Source: an uncultured Dialister sp.
Lineage (GTDB): Bacteria; Bacillota; Negativicutes; Veillonellales; Dialisteraceae
Assembly: GCA_902462205.1 (NCBI GenBank)
Contig: CABQAR010000007.1
Location: forward strand, 13,206 to 77,205
Direction of reading: 5' to 3'
DNA: 64,000 nucleotides
The notes beneath the pieces are model-generated. The model was not told the DNA's origin. It searched no databases and worked only from the letters and a program-made list of their open reading frames with translations. Positions 35,997 through 44,929 of this stretch are shown piece after piece (within the stretch, counting starts at the first letter, position 1; each line of letters begins with the position of its first letter). The translations under genes were made by a program, and so were the position numbers.

Positions 35997-36800
35997 TCAT
36001 TTAGTAAAGAACCATGCCGCCACGATGAGGATCAGACTTCCTCCTGCATACAGCACCTGTTCTGCCGTTATTTTTTTCTCTGTTTCCCAGAATAAAAGGT
36101 CTCCGTCATAGCAGCGGGATTCCATCGCATCATAGTAATTGGAGCCCTTTTTCAGGGAAATGACGAGAAGATTGCTCGTGATGTGCCCAAAGGTCTGCAG
36201 CGCGGTATGCCAGTCCGCATAACCCATCCGGGATTCCGCAGAGTTGTTCATCCTGACAAAGGTGTCGATCATGACGAATACGAAACGATAAATCATATTC
36301 ATGAGTTCAATCACCAGTGACGGCACTTTGACCTTTCTCAGGACAGAAAATATTTCATTGGACGGCGTGGACAGGGACATCATGAACATGGCGCTGATGC
36401 CGCCAAAGGCTTTCCCCCACAAATGCACGACGGTGGATATGCTTTCTTCTGTGACGAATACGTATCCGAAAGGAAACCATACGCCTGCCAGTCCCCGTTC
36501 TTCCTCCGCCAGGTTGAATGCGATAATGATGCTGCCCACCACGAGGAAAGCCACGGGCACGCTTAAAAGGGTGATGTATTCCCGTGCCGGCATTTTCCCC
36601 AGTCCGACCGTAATGAACGCACAGAGCAGGATGGTCAGCGCGGAAACATACAGATTGTCAAAAATAATGCAGCAGAGAAGCATTAAAACGGCCAACCCTA
36701 CTTTCAATGCCGGATTCCAGCTATTAATTTTTGAGTTATACGCGTACATGTCAATGGAGAATATCTTTTCTCCATGCTTATGCCCTCTTTTTTTTGCCAT
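35997..36800 (-). CDS. cbiQ: Energy-coupling transmembrane protein CbiQ
   Basis: 267 aa with about six membrane spans. The cytoplasmic coupling helix region carries the two short Ala-Arg-Gly-like motifs expected of T components in diverged form (RMNNSAESRMGYAD; MESRCYDGD). It links CbiO to the CbiMN substrate components. Confidence 0.9.
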   Translation of the reverse strand: MAKKRGHKHGEKIFSIDMYAYNSKINSWNPALKVGLAVLMLLCCIIFDNLYVSALTILLCAFITVGLGKMPAREYITLLSVPVAFLVVGSIIIAFNLAEEERGLAGVWFPFGYVFVTEESISTVVHLWGKAFGGISAMFMMSLSTPSNEIFSVLRKVKVPSLVIELMNMIYRFVFVMIDTFVRMNNSAESRMGYADWHTALQTFGHITSNLLVISLKKGSNYYDAMESRCYDGDLLFWETEKKITAEQVLYAGGSLILIVAAWFFTK

Positions 36801-36845
36801 ACTGCCTTATTCCGACCGTCCCTTCCTGCCGTGCTTAAGAAATAT

Positions 36846-37202
36846 TCAGGCCTGTTCCTGCACCTGCTTCTGGCCCTGTCCTTCGCTTTCTTCGTCGTCC
36901 TTCATCCATTTCTTGCGTTCCACCCAGCGCCCCATGAAGAAGGCGATGCCGCCGACGCCGATGCCGGTCTGGATGCAGAAAAGAAGACTTTCAATTTCTC
37001 CGGGAAGTTCTCCGCCGATCAGTGTTTCCGCTACAGGGGTGAACCACGGTTCGTATTCCTTCCCCTGGATTTCTTCCACCACGCCGCCGGCCGCATCGTC
37101 AGATCCGCCAAACTCCGCATCCTTCAGCATGAGAAGCGGTGTAATGGCCATAAATACGATTACAATCAGAAGTGTGATGACTGTCTTTTTATTTCCGCTC
37201 AT
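36846..37202 (-). CDS. cbiN: Cobalt/nickel transport protein CbiN
   Basis: 118 aa from the ATG at 37202, with GGGAGGC in the end of cbiM as its ribosome-binding site and 1 nt between the genes. Two membrane spans flank an extracytoplasmic loop (GKEYEPWFTPV is typical of CbiN); the tail is highly charged (KKWMKDDEESEGQGQKQ) and longer than usual. Assists metal loading of CbiM. Confidence 0.88.
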   Translation of the reverse strand: MSGNKKTVITLLIVIVFMAITPLLMLKDAEFGGSDDAAGGVVEEIQGKEYEPWFTPVAETLIGGELPGEIESLLFCIQTGIGVGGIAFFMGRWVERKKWMKDDEESEGQGQKQVQEQA

Positions 37203-37203
37203 A

Positions 37204-37980
37204 TTATTTTGCCTCCCCGCCGATAAATCCAATAGCTTTCAGTTCCGGCCTTGCGTATGTTTCAATGCCGATCACGATGATGACTGTGACAAGTCCTTCG
37301 ATGATTGCCAGCGGAACCTGGGTCACGGCAAATACCGCCATGAATTTTTCAAAAGAAGCCATGATCCCTCCGACTTCCGACGGATAAGCCAAAGCCAGCT
37401 GGAAGCTTGTCACGCAGTAGGTGAGCAGGTCGCCCAGAGATGCGGCAAGAAATACGGATTTCAGACGGCTGAGTCCCATCTTGCTTGCCAGCTTGAAGAT
37501 GGCGTAAGAAACAAACGGCCCCGCGATCGCCATGGAGAACGTATTCGCCCCCAACGTGGTCAGACCGCCATGAGCCAGTAAGACTGCCTGGAAAATAAGC
37601 ACGATGATACCAAGGATACTCATGGCTGCCGGCCCGAACAGAATCGCGCCAAGCCCTGTCCCTGTCATATGGGAGCAGCTGCCTGTCACGGACGGGATTT
37701 TTAAAGAGGACAACACGAACACGAAAGCGCCTGCCATCGCCAGAAGCGTCACGGCGCGGCGGTTGTTCTGCAATGTCTTACGGATGGAAAGATATCCGGC
37801 CACCAAAAAGGGCAGACAGATCAATCCCCACATAATACAATATTCCGGCGGCAGATAGCCTTCCATGATGTGCATGGCATCTGCTGACGGTACCACGGCG
37901 CTGAATGCCGCGAGCACGGATGCGGTTTTCAGCCAGAATGACGACTGAAGGCCGGCTTGTTTCATTTGTTTTTCTTTCAT
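37204..37980 (-). CDS. cbiM: Substrate-binding membrane protein CbiM
   Basis: 258 aa; AGGAGG upstream of the ATG at 37980. After a cleavable N-terminal signal-like segment (SAVVPSADA) the mature chain begins MHIMEGYLPPEYCIMWG, the CbiM hallmark: the extreme N-terminal Met-His and a second His bind Co2+ or Ni2+. GSCSHMTGTGLGAILFGPA is a further motif. Cobalt or nickel cannot be decided from sequence; no cobalamin riboswitch is seen upstream. Confidence 0.93.
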   Translation of the reverse strand: MKEKQMKQAGLQSSFWLKTASVLAAFSAVVPSADAMHIMEGYLPPEYCIMWGLICLPFLVAGYLSIRKTLQNNRRAVTLLAMAGAFVFVLSSLKIPSVTGSCSHMTGTGLGAILFGPAAMSILGIIVLIFQAVLLAHGGLTTLGANTFSMAIAGPFVSYAIFKLASKMGLSRLKSVFLAASLGDLLTYCVTSFQLALAYPSEVGGIMASFEKFMAVFAVTQVPLAIIEGLVTVIIVIGIETYARPELKAIGFIGGEAK

Positions 37981-38449
37981 ACGATAAAACCTCCTGATTA
38001 AAACTAACCTGTAATAAACGAGAATTTAAAAATAAAATCCATCCGATCTTCCGGTATGATACAGATCACGGAAGAGAACCCCGAAAAACTCCTCACCTCC
38101 AAAAAGCACATAAGCAATAGAAAACCATCAGCCCAAAAATGAAAAACCGGTCTCCATCGGCCAACCTTGCGGCAAAGGCGTTTCTTCATTTCATCACGGC
38201 TGAAATTCTACTGCCGGATTGTACATCTCCTTATATGATTTATTTATATTATAGCAACATTATAATTTTTATACAATTGCTTTGTCTATTATATTAATGA
38301 TAATAAAAGATAAATCCTTTTTATAGAAATTATATGAATATTATTATACTGAAAGATGAAATTTTGATTACCTATACCCCTATAGGTTTAATGCTTCTGA
38401 TTTTCATCTGTCTTTATCGAATGAAACAGGCACCTGGAATTGGGCAAGT
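37981..38449. other. Long AT-rich leader upstream of cbiMNQO
   Basis: About 470 nt with no gene. It contains the inverted repeat at 38370-38387 and AT-rich DNA (38230-38360) likely to hold the promoter. I looked for the conserved GCCACTG and CCGGTG boxes of cobalamin riboswitches on the coding strand and did not find them. Confidence 0.5.
38370..38387. promoter_or_regulatory. ACCTATA-CCCC-TATAGGT inverted repeat, candidate metal-sensor operator
   Basis: Perfect 7-bp arms around a C4 centre. The G/C tract within a dyad resembles CsoR/RcnR-family operators. It is 390 bp upstream of cbiM; no regulator gene is nearby, so assignment is tentative. Confidence 0.4.
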
Positions 38450-38479
38450 AAAAACCCCCGCTTTTTTGCGAGGGCTTTT
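38450..38479 (-). terminator. Terminator of argGH
   Basis: Minus-strand CCCTCGC-AAAAAA-GCGGGGG followed by TTTTT, about 110 nt past the argH stop. Confidence 0.78.
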
Positions 38480-38590
38480 ACTGTGAAATGATCTATCGAA
38501 AATGGCTGTCAACCATCGGCGATCAGAAAGAACATTATATTTTTTCCGTTTCCCAAATGTTTTTTATATCATCACGGACAATCCGCATCC

Positions 38591-40018
38591 TTATTCGATG
38601 AATGCATTATCTTCCTTCCATTTTTCCGCTGCTTTTTTCTGCTTTTTCAGAAGATTCTCCGCTTCACGCTGCTGGCGCTTTACCTGTTTGGGGCCTGTTC
38701 CGCCATAGCTTTCACGGTTCTTTACGCAGTTTTCTATGGAAATCACGTCATAAATATCTTTTTCAAAGAGAGGACTCATTTTCTTGAATTCCTCTATGGT
38801 CATCTCCAGAAGCACTTTTTTATGAGAAATGCAGTATGCCACGGCATTTCCCACCACCGCATGGGCCTGACGGAAGGGAAGTCCTTTTTTCGCCAGATAA
38901 TCCGCCATGTCCGTCGCATTGGAGAAATCACCTTCCAGAACCGCCCTTGTGTGTTTTCCATTGACGGTCATCGTACGAAGCATGCCTGTATAGATATCAA
39001 GGGCGAATCCAAGTGTATCGATCGCATCGAACACGCCTTCCTTGTCTTCCTGCATGTCCTTGTCGTAAGCGAGGGGGAGGCCTTTCATCATCGTGAGAAG
39101 GGCTGTCAGGTGTCCGTAGACCCGTCCTGTTTTCCCACGGACAAGTTCGCAGATATCGGGATTTTTCTTCTGCGGCATGATCGAGCTTCCCGTGCTGTAT
39201 CCGTCATCGAGCTCGATGAAGCCGAATTCGCTCGTGCTCCACACAATGAACTCCTCGGACAGGCGGGACAGATGCATCATGCAGATAGACGCGAAGGAGA
39301 GGAACTGGAGAAGATAGTCCCTGTCGGAAACCGCGTCCAGACTATTTCCGTAGCACCGTGAAAAATGAAGCCTTTCCGCTGTTTCCTGCGGCATGGTCGG
39401 ATATGTCGTCCCTGCCAGCGCACAGGCGCCAAGCGGGGAAACGTCCGCCATTCCGTAGCATTCCGACAGACGGGTGAAATCCCTCTGCAGCATGGCGCAG
39501 TAAGCCATCATGTGGTGGGCGAACAGCACCGGCTGCGCCCTCTGCATATGGGTATATCCGGGAAGGATGACGTCTTTATATTTTTTTGAAACATAAATGA
39601 GCGCTTCTTCCATGGAAATCAGTTTTTCCGCCAGTTTGGCAATCTGGCGGCGCATATACATGTGAAGGTCCACGGCGCACTGGTCATTCCTGCTCCTTGC
39701 CGTATGGAGACGCGCGCCGGCGTCCCCGATATCCTCCGTCAGCCGTTTTTCCACATTCATATGGATGTCTTCCAGCTCGACAGAGAAATCAAAAGACCCT
39801 TCATCGATCTGTTTCTTTATTTTTTTCAGGCCTGCCGTGATCTTTTCCAGATCTTCCCCGGAAATGATCCCGTGGTCTGCCAGCATCGCCGCATGAGCGA
39901 GTGAGCCGGCGATGTCTTCCTTGTACATACGGCAGTCAAAGGAAATAGACGCATTGAAATCCATCGTGCTCTTTTCCTCCGCTTTCCGGAAGCGGCCGCC
40001 CCACATCATATCACTCAT
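38591..40018 (-). CDS. argH: Argininosuccinate lyase
   Basis: 475 aa. MWGGRF start, HTARSRNDQ and the superfamily signature GSSIMPQKKNPD are present. It splits argininosuccinate into arginine and fumarate. The C-terminal tail is Lys/Gln-rich (KQVKRQQREAENLLKKQKK) and slightly longer than usual. The ATG overlaps the argG stop by 4 nt (ATGA). Confidence 0.97.
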   Translation of the reverse strand: MSDMMWGGRFRKAEEKSTMDFNASISFDCRMYKEDIAGSLAHAAMLADHGIISGEDLEKITAGLKKIKKQIDEGSFDFSVELEDIHMNVEKRLTEDIGDAGARLHTARSRNDQCAVDLHMYMRRQIAKLAEKLISMEEALIYVSKKYKDVILPGYTHMQRAQPVLFAHHMMAYCAMLQRDFTRLSECYGMADVSPLGACALAGTTYPTMPQETAERLHFSRCYGNSLDAVSDRDYLLQFLSFASICMMHLSRLSEEFIVWSTSEFGFIELDDGYSTGSSIMPQKKNPDICELVRGKTGRVYGHLTALLTMMKGLPLAYDKDMQEDKEGVFDAIDTLGFALDIYTGMLRTMTVNGKHTRAVLEGDFSNATDMADYLAKKGLPFRQAHAVVGNAVAYCISHKKVLLEMTIEEFKKMSPLFEKDIYDVISIENCVKNRESYGGTGPKQVKRQQREAENLLKKQKKAAEKWKEDNAFIE

Positions 40019-41259
40019 TTTTCATTCTTTTCCTTCATCAACGCACGGATGGTGAGCGGCAGGCCGAAAAGATTGATGAAGCCCTGCGCATCCGCCTGAT
40101 TATATACATCATCTTCGCCAAAGGTGACAAATTCTTCATTATAGAGAGAGTACGGACTTTCCGCCCCGTTGGACATGATATTTCCTTTATACAGGCGGAG
40201 CGTCACTTTTCCTGTAACCGTCTTGGACGTCTCATCGGCAAAAGCCTGGAGGGCTTCACGGAGCGGGGCGAACCACATGCCGTCATAAACTAGCTCGCTG
40301 TATTTGACAGCTGCCACTTCCTTGAAATGGAGCGTGGCACGGTCAAGGCAGAGGCGTTCCAGTTCGCTGTGGGCGTAGAACAGGATGGATCCTGCCGGAT
40401 TTTCATATACGCCGCGGGATTTCATGCCGACCAGACGATTTTCGACAAGGTCGTCAATGCCGATTCCGTTCTTCGCACCGATCGCATTCAGCGTATCCAC
40501 CAGCTCGACGCCGTCCATCTTCTTTCCATTGACAGCGGTCGGTTTCCCCGCTTCAAAGTCGATGGTGACGAATTCCGGCTTGTCAGGCGCGTCTTCCGGA
40601 TCGCAAGTGACAAGGTACATATCCTTGTGGGGCGCGTTCGCCGGATTTTCAAGGTCATCCCCCTCATGGGAGAGGTGCCACATGTTCCAGTCCATGGAGT
40701 ACGGATATTTCTGTGCCGCTTTTTCTTCTTCCGTCTGCTTTTCATCGAACTTATCAATCGGCACGCCGTGCGCTTCCGCATACGCCATTTCATCCTCACG
40801 GGATTTCATATCCCAGATACGCCATGGCGCGATGATCTGCATATGGGGCGCCAGAGCCTTGATGGTCAGCTCGAAACGGACCTGGTCGTTCCCCTTGCCC
40901 GTTGCGCCGTGGCAGATCGCATCAGCTCCGTATTTCTTCGCCATGTCCACCAGGCATTTGCCGATCAGCGGACGGGCGAAAGAGGTTCCCAGCAGGTACT
41001 TTCCTTCATACTTCCCATCTGCCTGCAGCACTTTATAAGCATATTCCTCAATGAATTCCTTTCGCACATCCAGCGTTTCCGCCACGGATGCGCCGGATTT
41101 CAGCGCCTTTTCATGGATGGCGTCGAAATCTTCTGGCTGTCCCAGATTGACCGTGCAGGCAATGACCTCGCAGTCGTAATTTTCTTTCAGCCATGGGATG
41201 ATGACGGACGTATCCAGTCCGCCGGAATAAGCCAGAACCACTTTTTTAATTTCACTCAT
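40015..41259 (-). CDS. argG: Argininosuccinate synthase
   Basis: 414 aa from the ATG at 41259 (AAGGCGG 8 nt upstream). ATP-pyrophosphatase loop LAYSGGLDTSVI (about 8-19), SFARPLIGK, CHGATGKGNDQVRFE. It joins citrulline and aspartate. First gene of argGH; a candidate ARG-box pair lies 60-100 nt upstream. Confidence 0.97.
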   Translation of the reverse strand: MSEIKKVVLAYSGGLDTSVIIPWLKENYDCEVIACTVNLGQPEDFDAIHEKALKSGASVAETLDVRKEFIEEYAYKVLQADGKYEGKYLLGTSFARPLIGKCLVDMAKKYGADAICHGATGKGNDQVRFELTIKALAPHMQIIAPWRIWDMKSREDEMAYAEAHGVPIDKFDEKQTEEEKAAQKYPYSMDWNMWHLSHEGDDLENPANAPHKDMYLVTCDPEDAPDKPEFVTIDFEAGKPTAVNGKKMDGVELVDTLNAIGAKNGIGIDDLVENRLVGMKSRGVYENPAGSILFYAHSELERLCLDRATLHFKEVAAVKYSELVYDGMWFAPLREALQAFADETSKTVTGKVTLRLYKGNIMSNGAESPYSLYNEEFVTFGEDDVYNQADAQGFINLFGLPLTIRALMKEKNEK

Positions 41260-41320
41260 TTTGCATACCGCCTTTCCTGACAGATCATTTCCAATACCGC
41301 ATTTCACAAACGGTTTTTAG

Positions 41321-41359
41321 TATGCGATAATTATACATCTATATGAATAAATAATCAAT
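41321..41359 (-). promoter_or_regulatory. Candidate ARG-box pair upstream of argG
   Basis: TATGAATAAATAATCAAT (41342-41359) fits the ArgR consensus TNTGAATWWWWATTCANW with one mismatch. TATGCGATAATTATACAT (41321-41338) is a poorer second site, separated by 3 bp as in paired ARG boxes. No argR gene is in the window. Confidence 0.5.
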
Positions 41360-41542
41360 ACTTGTATTTAAATTTTCTTCATTTCCACAGAAAATAAAAA
41401 ATGTCTCCCGTAAAATCCCATAGCTCATTTTAAAATATACCCGATATTTACTGTATATTTCCACATTCCACCATATCATCCGACAGCAGGAACGAGGAAA
41501 TTATTTTATGCAGCTTATGCAGGCAGACAGGAAATTTCCCTG

Positions 41543-41572
41543 TTGTTCCCTTCCTTTCAAATGGAATATAAT
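41543..41572 (+). promoter_or_regulatory. Promoter of the methyltransferase gene
   Basis: TTGTTC, 18-bp spacer, TATAAT (41567-41572), about 105 nt before the ATG at 41678. Confidence 0.6.
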
Positions 41573-41677
41573 AAGGAAAACGGATGGATGCCGTGCATGC
41601 GGCCCATGATTTTGCTTTACCACGTTATGTTTAAGACGTATCCTGCGATATGTCCGATCCTGAAAGGAGAATATGCC

Positions 41678-42439
41678 ATGCTGAACCTTGCCGAAAAATG
41701 TTCTGCTTTTTCCTGTCCCAAAGGAACCCTCGGAAAGATGCTGATTGCAACGATGAACGTATTCCAAACGCCCGTTTCCCTCTGGGGGCTTTCCCATCTG
41801 GATATCAAAGAAGATGCGGAAATACTGGATATCGGATGCGGCGGCGGAATCAATCTGGCGCGCCTCATGAAGAAAGCTCCCTACGGCCATGTCACCGGCA
41901 TCGACCTTTCTCCCGACTGCGTCAGCTTTTCATTTGATTTCAACCGCAAGGCCATCGAGGACGGACGCTGTTCGGTTTATGAAGGCAGCGCGGACCTCCT
42001 TCCGTTCGGCGCAGAGCATTTCGATGTCATCACCGCCGTCCAGACGATTTTCTTCTGGGAGGATTTGCCGAAAACGCTGAAGGAAATACGCCGCGTCCTG
42101 AAACCGGGCGGCACGTTCCTCATCATCAACGACTTTGACGGCTACGGACTGTTGGACAATCTGTATCCCCGGCTGATCGCAGGCATGAAGATGTACAAGA
42201 CGGAGGAAATTTCCGCGCTTCTTACGGAGGCAGGCTTCACAAACGTGGAAGTAGACTCCAAGCTCGGCTGCGTCACCATCGCTGCCCATCGTCCGATCAC
42301 CGCGCTGGATAAAGTCAAAAACGCCGTCCAGTTCGACAAGGTCCGCAAATGGGGCAAGATCGCCGTCATGGCGGCAGGCACCGTGGCTGTCGCAGGCGCT
42401 GCTGCCTATGTCATCCAAAAGAAACGATCAAAGAAATAA
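41678..42439 (+). CDS. Class I SAM-dependent methyltransferase with C-terminal membrane anchor
   Basis: 253 aa from the ATG at 41678 (AAAGGAG 8 nt upstream). Methyltransferase motif I ILDIGCGGGINLARL (about 54-68), GIDLSPDCV, motif post-I Asp, FDVITAVQTIFFW and IRRVLKPGGTFLI. Closest in style to UbiE/Methyltransf_11 proteins. After the catalytic domain a hydrophobic segment IAVMAAGTVAVAGAAAYVIQ and KKRSKK end suggest a tail anchor in the membrane with the catalytic domain in the cytoplasm. Substrate unknown; monocistronic with its own terminator. Confidence 0.8.
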   Translation: MLNLAEKCSAFSCPKGTLGKMLIATMNVFQTPVSLWGLSHLDIKEDAEILDIGCGGGINLARLMKKAPYGHVTGIDLSPDCVSFSFDFNRKAIEDGRCSVYEGSADLLPFGAEHFDVITAVQTIFFWEDLPKTLKEIRRVLKPGGTFLIINDFDGYGLLDNLYPRLIAGMKMYKTEEISALLTEAGFTNVEVDSKLGCVTIAAHRPITALDKVKNAVQFDKVRKWGKIAVMAAGTVAVAGAAAYVIQKKRSKK

Positions 42440-42450
42440 ATAATGCACGC

Positions 42451-42491
42451 AAAAAGCTGCTTATGGATTCCTCCACAGGCAGCTTTTATTT
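42451..42491 (+). terminator. Terminator after the methyltransferase gene
   Basis: AAAAGCTGC...GCAGCTTTT hairpin followed by ATTTTTA; convergent with the acid phosphatase gene. Confidence 0.8.
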
Positions 42492-42499
42492 TTACGGTA

Positions 42500-43354
42500 T
42501 CACTTGCCTTTATCTGTTTCCAGCGGCTGTTTGCGAAGCGCGTTTTTCCTGACCTTCAGCACGCCTTCAGGAGGAAGCGCCTTGTAATTTTCAGAGAGCG
42601 CATATTCCCAGCTTCCATAATCAGGATTCGGCAAAAGGATGTATTTCGTCCCGAACCGGCGTCCCATCTTTTTCTCCACCGCCGCCCTTGCTTCCGGATC
42701 CAGTCCTTCCGCATGGAACGGGAAATCGTACAGGTTATCTCCCACATAGGCAACGACCGTGTATTTCTTTTCCAGTTCGTCAAATTTCTGGGATTTCGTT
42801 CCTTTCCCATCATGAAGGATTAGATTTCCTTCTTTGACGGGAATTCCGTACTTTTTCAGATTGGCCAGCGTGCTTTCTTTATCCTTCGCCAGACTCCTGT
42901 CGCTGACATAGAATATTTCCACCCCGTTCCGGTCAATCCATTTCAGCGTACCCACGCTTCCCGGCAGGGGCTCCGCCTTTTCCATGGCGACCCATTCGGA
43001 AAAAGCGCCTCTTGCTTTTCCGATGGAGGTTCCCACCGTCCTTGCCTTAAAGGGCGTATTGTCCAGAACCGTTTCATCGATATCCAGCACCACGGCGAGA
43101 GGCTTGTCGTGCGGCTTATGGACCGCCCTCCTCACGCTTCTCCGCAAATCATTGTACGCCTGATGGCAAAGCGCCTTATATTCCGCGGACGTCTGCATCC
43201 ACAGCAGGGACATCACCGCCTCGTCATTCACTTTCGTCTGCGCCGTTCCCATGACGACAGAAGCCGCCATGTTTTCCGCGCCGGCAGTGAACGCAGGGAT
43301 GGCCAGCGCCGCTGAAACCAGTGCCGCCGCCAGATATTTCTTCAGTTCTCTCAT
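42500..43354 (-). CDS. Class C acid phosphatase, e(P4)-like, exported
   Basis: 284 aa from the ATG at 43354 (GGGAGGAAGC upstream). Signal peptide RELKKYLAAALVSAALAIPAFTAGA; no lipobox Cys, unlike the lipoprotein e(P4). HAD-fold motifs: VVLDIDETVLDNTPF (DxDxT nucleophile near residue 90), VSDRS, and DNLYDF. The family dephosphorylates nucleotides (NMN, 5'-nucleotides) outside the cytoplasmic membrane, for cofactor or nucleoside scavenging. Confidence 0.85.
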   Translation of the reverse strand: MRELKKYLAAALVSAALAIPAFTAGAENMAASVVMGTAQTKVNDEAVMSLLWMQTSAEYKALCHQAYNDLRRSVRRAVHKPHDKPLAVVLDIDETVLDNTPFKARTVGTSIGKARGAFSEWVAMEKAEPLPGSVGTLKWIDRNGVEIFYVSDRSLAKDKESTLANLKKYGIPVKEGNLILHDGKGTKSQKFDELEKKYTVVAYVGDNLYDFPFHAEGLDPEARAAVEKKMGRRFGTKYILLPNPDYGSWEYALSENYKALPPEGVLKVRKNALRKQPLETDKGK

Positions 43355-43384
43355 GCTTCCTCCCTCAGATTCCAAAGACGGATT

Positions 43385-43415
43385 CACAAAAAAGAGACAA
43401 CCCAAAGGCTATCTC
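43385..43415 (-). terminator. Weak hairpin after divIVA
   Basis: Minus-strand GGGAGATAGCC-TTT-GGGTTGTCTC followed by TTTTTT; stem imperfect. Confidence 0.45.
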
Positions 43416-43425
43416 CCGTACATGC

Positions 43426-44061
43426 TTATTCCTTTATGCTTTCCACAGCGGTACCTTCCACGGCGATGGCATCCTCATCGGATTCCATGTCTGTTTCAGG
43501 TTCTGCTTTTTCCGATTCCACGAAAAGGTTGGCGGAACGGTCATCGGCCACTTCAAGGGGCTGTTCCTCCTGCGGGGCTTCATTTTCTTCCGGATGTTTG
43601 ATGATCTGCGGCTTAGGCGTGTTCTTAGCTGATTCAATCAGGCCGGTTGCCGATTTCAGATTGGCCAGGATCTTTTCAATATAAAGATTCATGTCGCCCT
43701 CTGTCTTCATCAGGTCAGAGTTCAGTTTCATCCTTGCCGCTTCCGCACTGGAAATAATCTTATGCGCTTCGCTCTGCGCTTCACGCACGGCCAGCTCCGC
43801 TTCTTTCTGTGCGTTCTTCTTTACATTCTCCGCCGTTTCCTGCGCCATGACCAGCGTGGAAGACATGGTGGATTCCATCTTCTCATAGTTGCGGAGCTTC
43901 GTCTTGATCGTATCCATTTCTTCTTCCATCTCGCGATGTTCGCGGTAGATACGCTCGTAATCGCCTGCCAGCTCTTCCAGAAAAGCGTCTACTTCTTCCT
44001 GGCTGTAGCCGCGCAGTCCGCGGGAAAATGTCTTGTTATGGATGTCCATCGGTGTAATCAT
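43426..44061 (-). CDS. divIVA: DivIVA-domain cell division/polarity protein
   Basis: 211 aa, AGGAGGGTG upstream. The N-terminal membrane-binding crossover ITPMDIHNKTFSRGLRGYSQEEVDAFLEEL is diagnostic. A long coiled coil (about 35-145) follows, then an acidic disordered tail (EENEAPQEEQ; ESEKAEPETDMESDED). It senses negative membrane curvature and recruits division proteins. Last gene of yggS-sepF-sepF-proC-ylmH-divIVA. Confidence 0.94.
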   Translation of the reverse strand: MITPMDIHNKTFSRGLRGYSQEEVDAFLEELAGDYERIYREHREMEEEMDTIKTKLRNYEKMESTMSSTLVMAQETAENVKKNAQKEAELAVREAQSEAHKIISSAEAARMKLNSDLMKTEGDMNLYIEKILANLKSATGLIESAKNTPKPQIIKHPEENEAPQEEQPLEVADDRSANLFVESEKAEPETDMESDEDAIAVEGTAVESIKE

Positions 44062-44137
44062 AAATCACCCTCCTGTTTTCTGTTGTGAAAGCACTTCCGT
44101 ATGTTCTGCGGACATGCTTCCCTGATAAAAGGCTTTA

Positions 44138-44929
44138 TCATTTATATCGGTCGATGAGAAGGCCGGTCCTGCCTTTGCGGCTCATTCCGGTCATCTCTCT
44201 GATCTCGATACGTCCTCTGCCGCGGATAGAAATAATGTCACCGACTTTGACCGTCTGAGAAGAGCTCTTCGCAGGCTGCCAGTTTATTTCTGTACGCTCA
44301 TCATCTACGCATTGTACCATTTTGCTGCGGGAAATGCCAAATCCTGCCGCGCCTACCGCGTCCAGACGCAGGGACGCCACCGTCGCACGGACTTCCTTCG
44401 CCGTTTTCTTCGGCGGAACAAGCTCTTCTAACGGTATTTCCTCTACCTGTACGGGAACCATGGCAACCTTCAGGAAATTCTGTTTCAGCCAGTCCGCCAT
44501 TTCCGTGTCTACCACGATCTGGCAGCCGGCTCCCTGCATCAGGATATCTCCCAGAACCGCCCTGTCTATGCCCAGCCCCATCAGGGAACCCAGCACGTCG
44601 CGGTGTCCGATCAGGCGGTATCTGTCATCCCAGACCACCTTGAGGGCTTTCATCCCGAAATCCACAGGCCCGTCATAATCGGAGCGGGCAAAAGCGACAC
44701 GGATCCGTTCCGCTTCATGGTAGCCGCCGGACGTTTTATAGACGACCGTTTTCATATGTGTCGCGATCGTCTGCCCCACCTGCGCCGCAAAAGGCGACAT
44801 AAAAGGGCCTACGGCGAACGGACGGCCTCTGTCTACGGAATCCGCCAGATCCATAAGGCGGATCGCCATGTCCTTCGCTTCTTCGCCGGTAGCGGCAAAA
44901 TAGCGGAGGACCTTTTCTCTGTCTTTCAT
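44138..44929 (-). CDS. ylmH: YlmH-type S4-domain RNA-binding protein
   Basis: 263 aa. An N-terminal YlmH domain (IRVAFARSDYDGPVDFGMKALKV and GSLMGLGIDRAVLGDIL) is followed by a C-terminal S4 domain (LRLDAVGAAGFGISRSKMVQ...KVGDIISIRGRGRIEI). YlmH proteins act at stalled ribosomes in a peptidyl-tRNA rescue pathway and are linked to division clusters. The start overlaps the proC stop by 1 nt (TAATG). Confidence 0.93.
   Translation of the reverse strand: MKDREKVLRYFAATGEEAKDMAIRLMDLADSVDRGRPFAVGPFMSPFAAQVGQTIATHMKTVVYKTSGGYHEAERIRVAFARSDYDGPVDFGMKALKVVWDDRYRLIGHRDVLGSLMGLGIDRAVLGDILMQGAGCQIVVDTEMADWLKQNFLKVAMVPVQVEEIPLEELVPPKKTAKEVRATVASLRLDAVGAAGFGISRSKMVQCVDDERTEINWQPAKSSSQTVKVGDIISIRGRGRIEIREMTGMSRKGRTGLLIDRYK

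Noticed and set aside
37981..38449. Cobalamin riboswitch before cbiM
   Set aside because: The conserved B12-box segments are not found on the coding strand.
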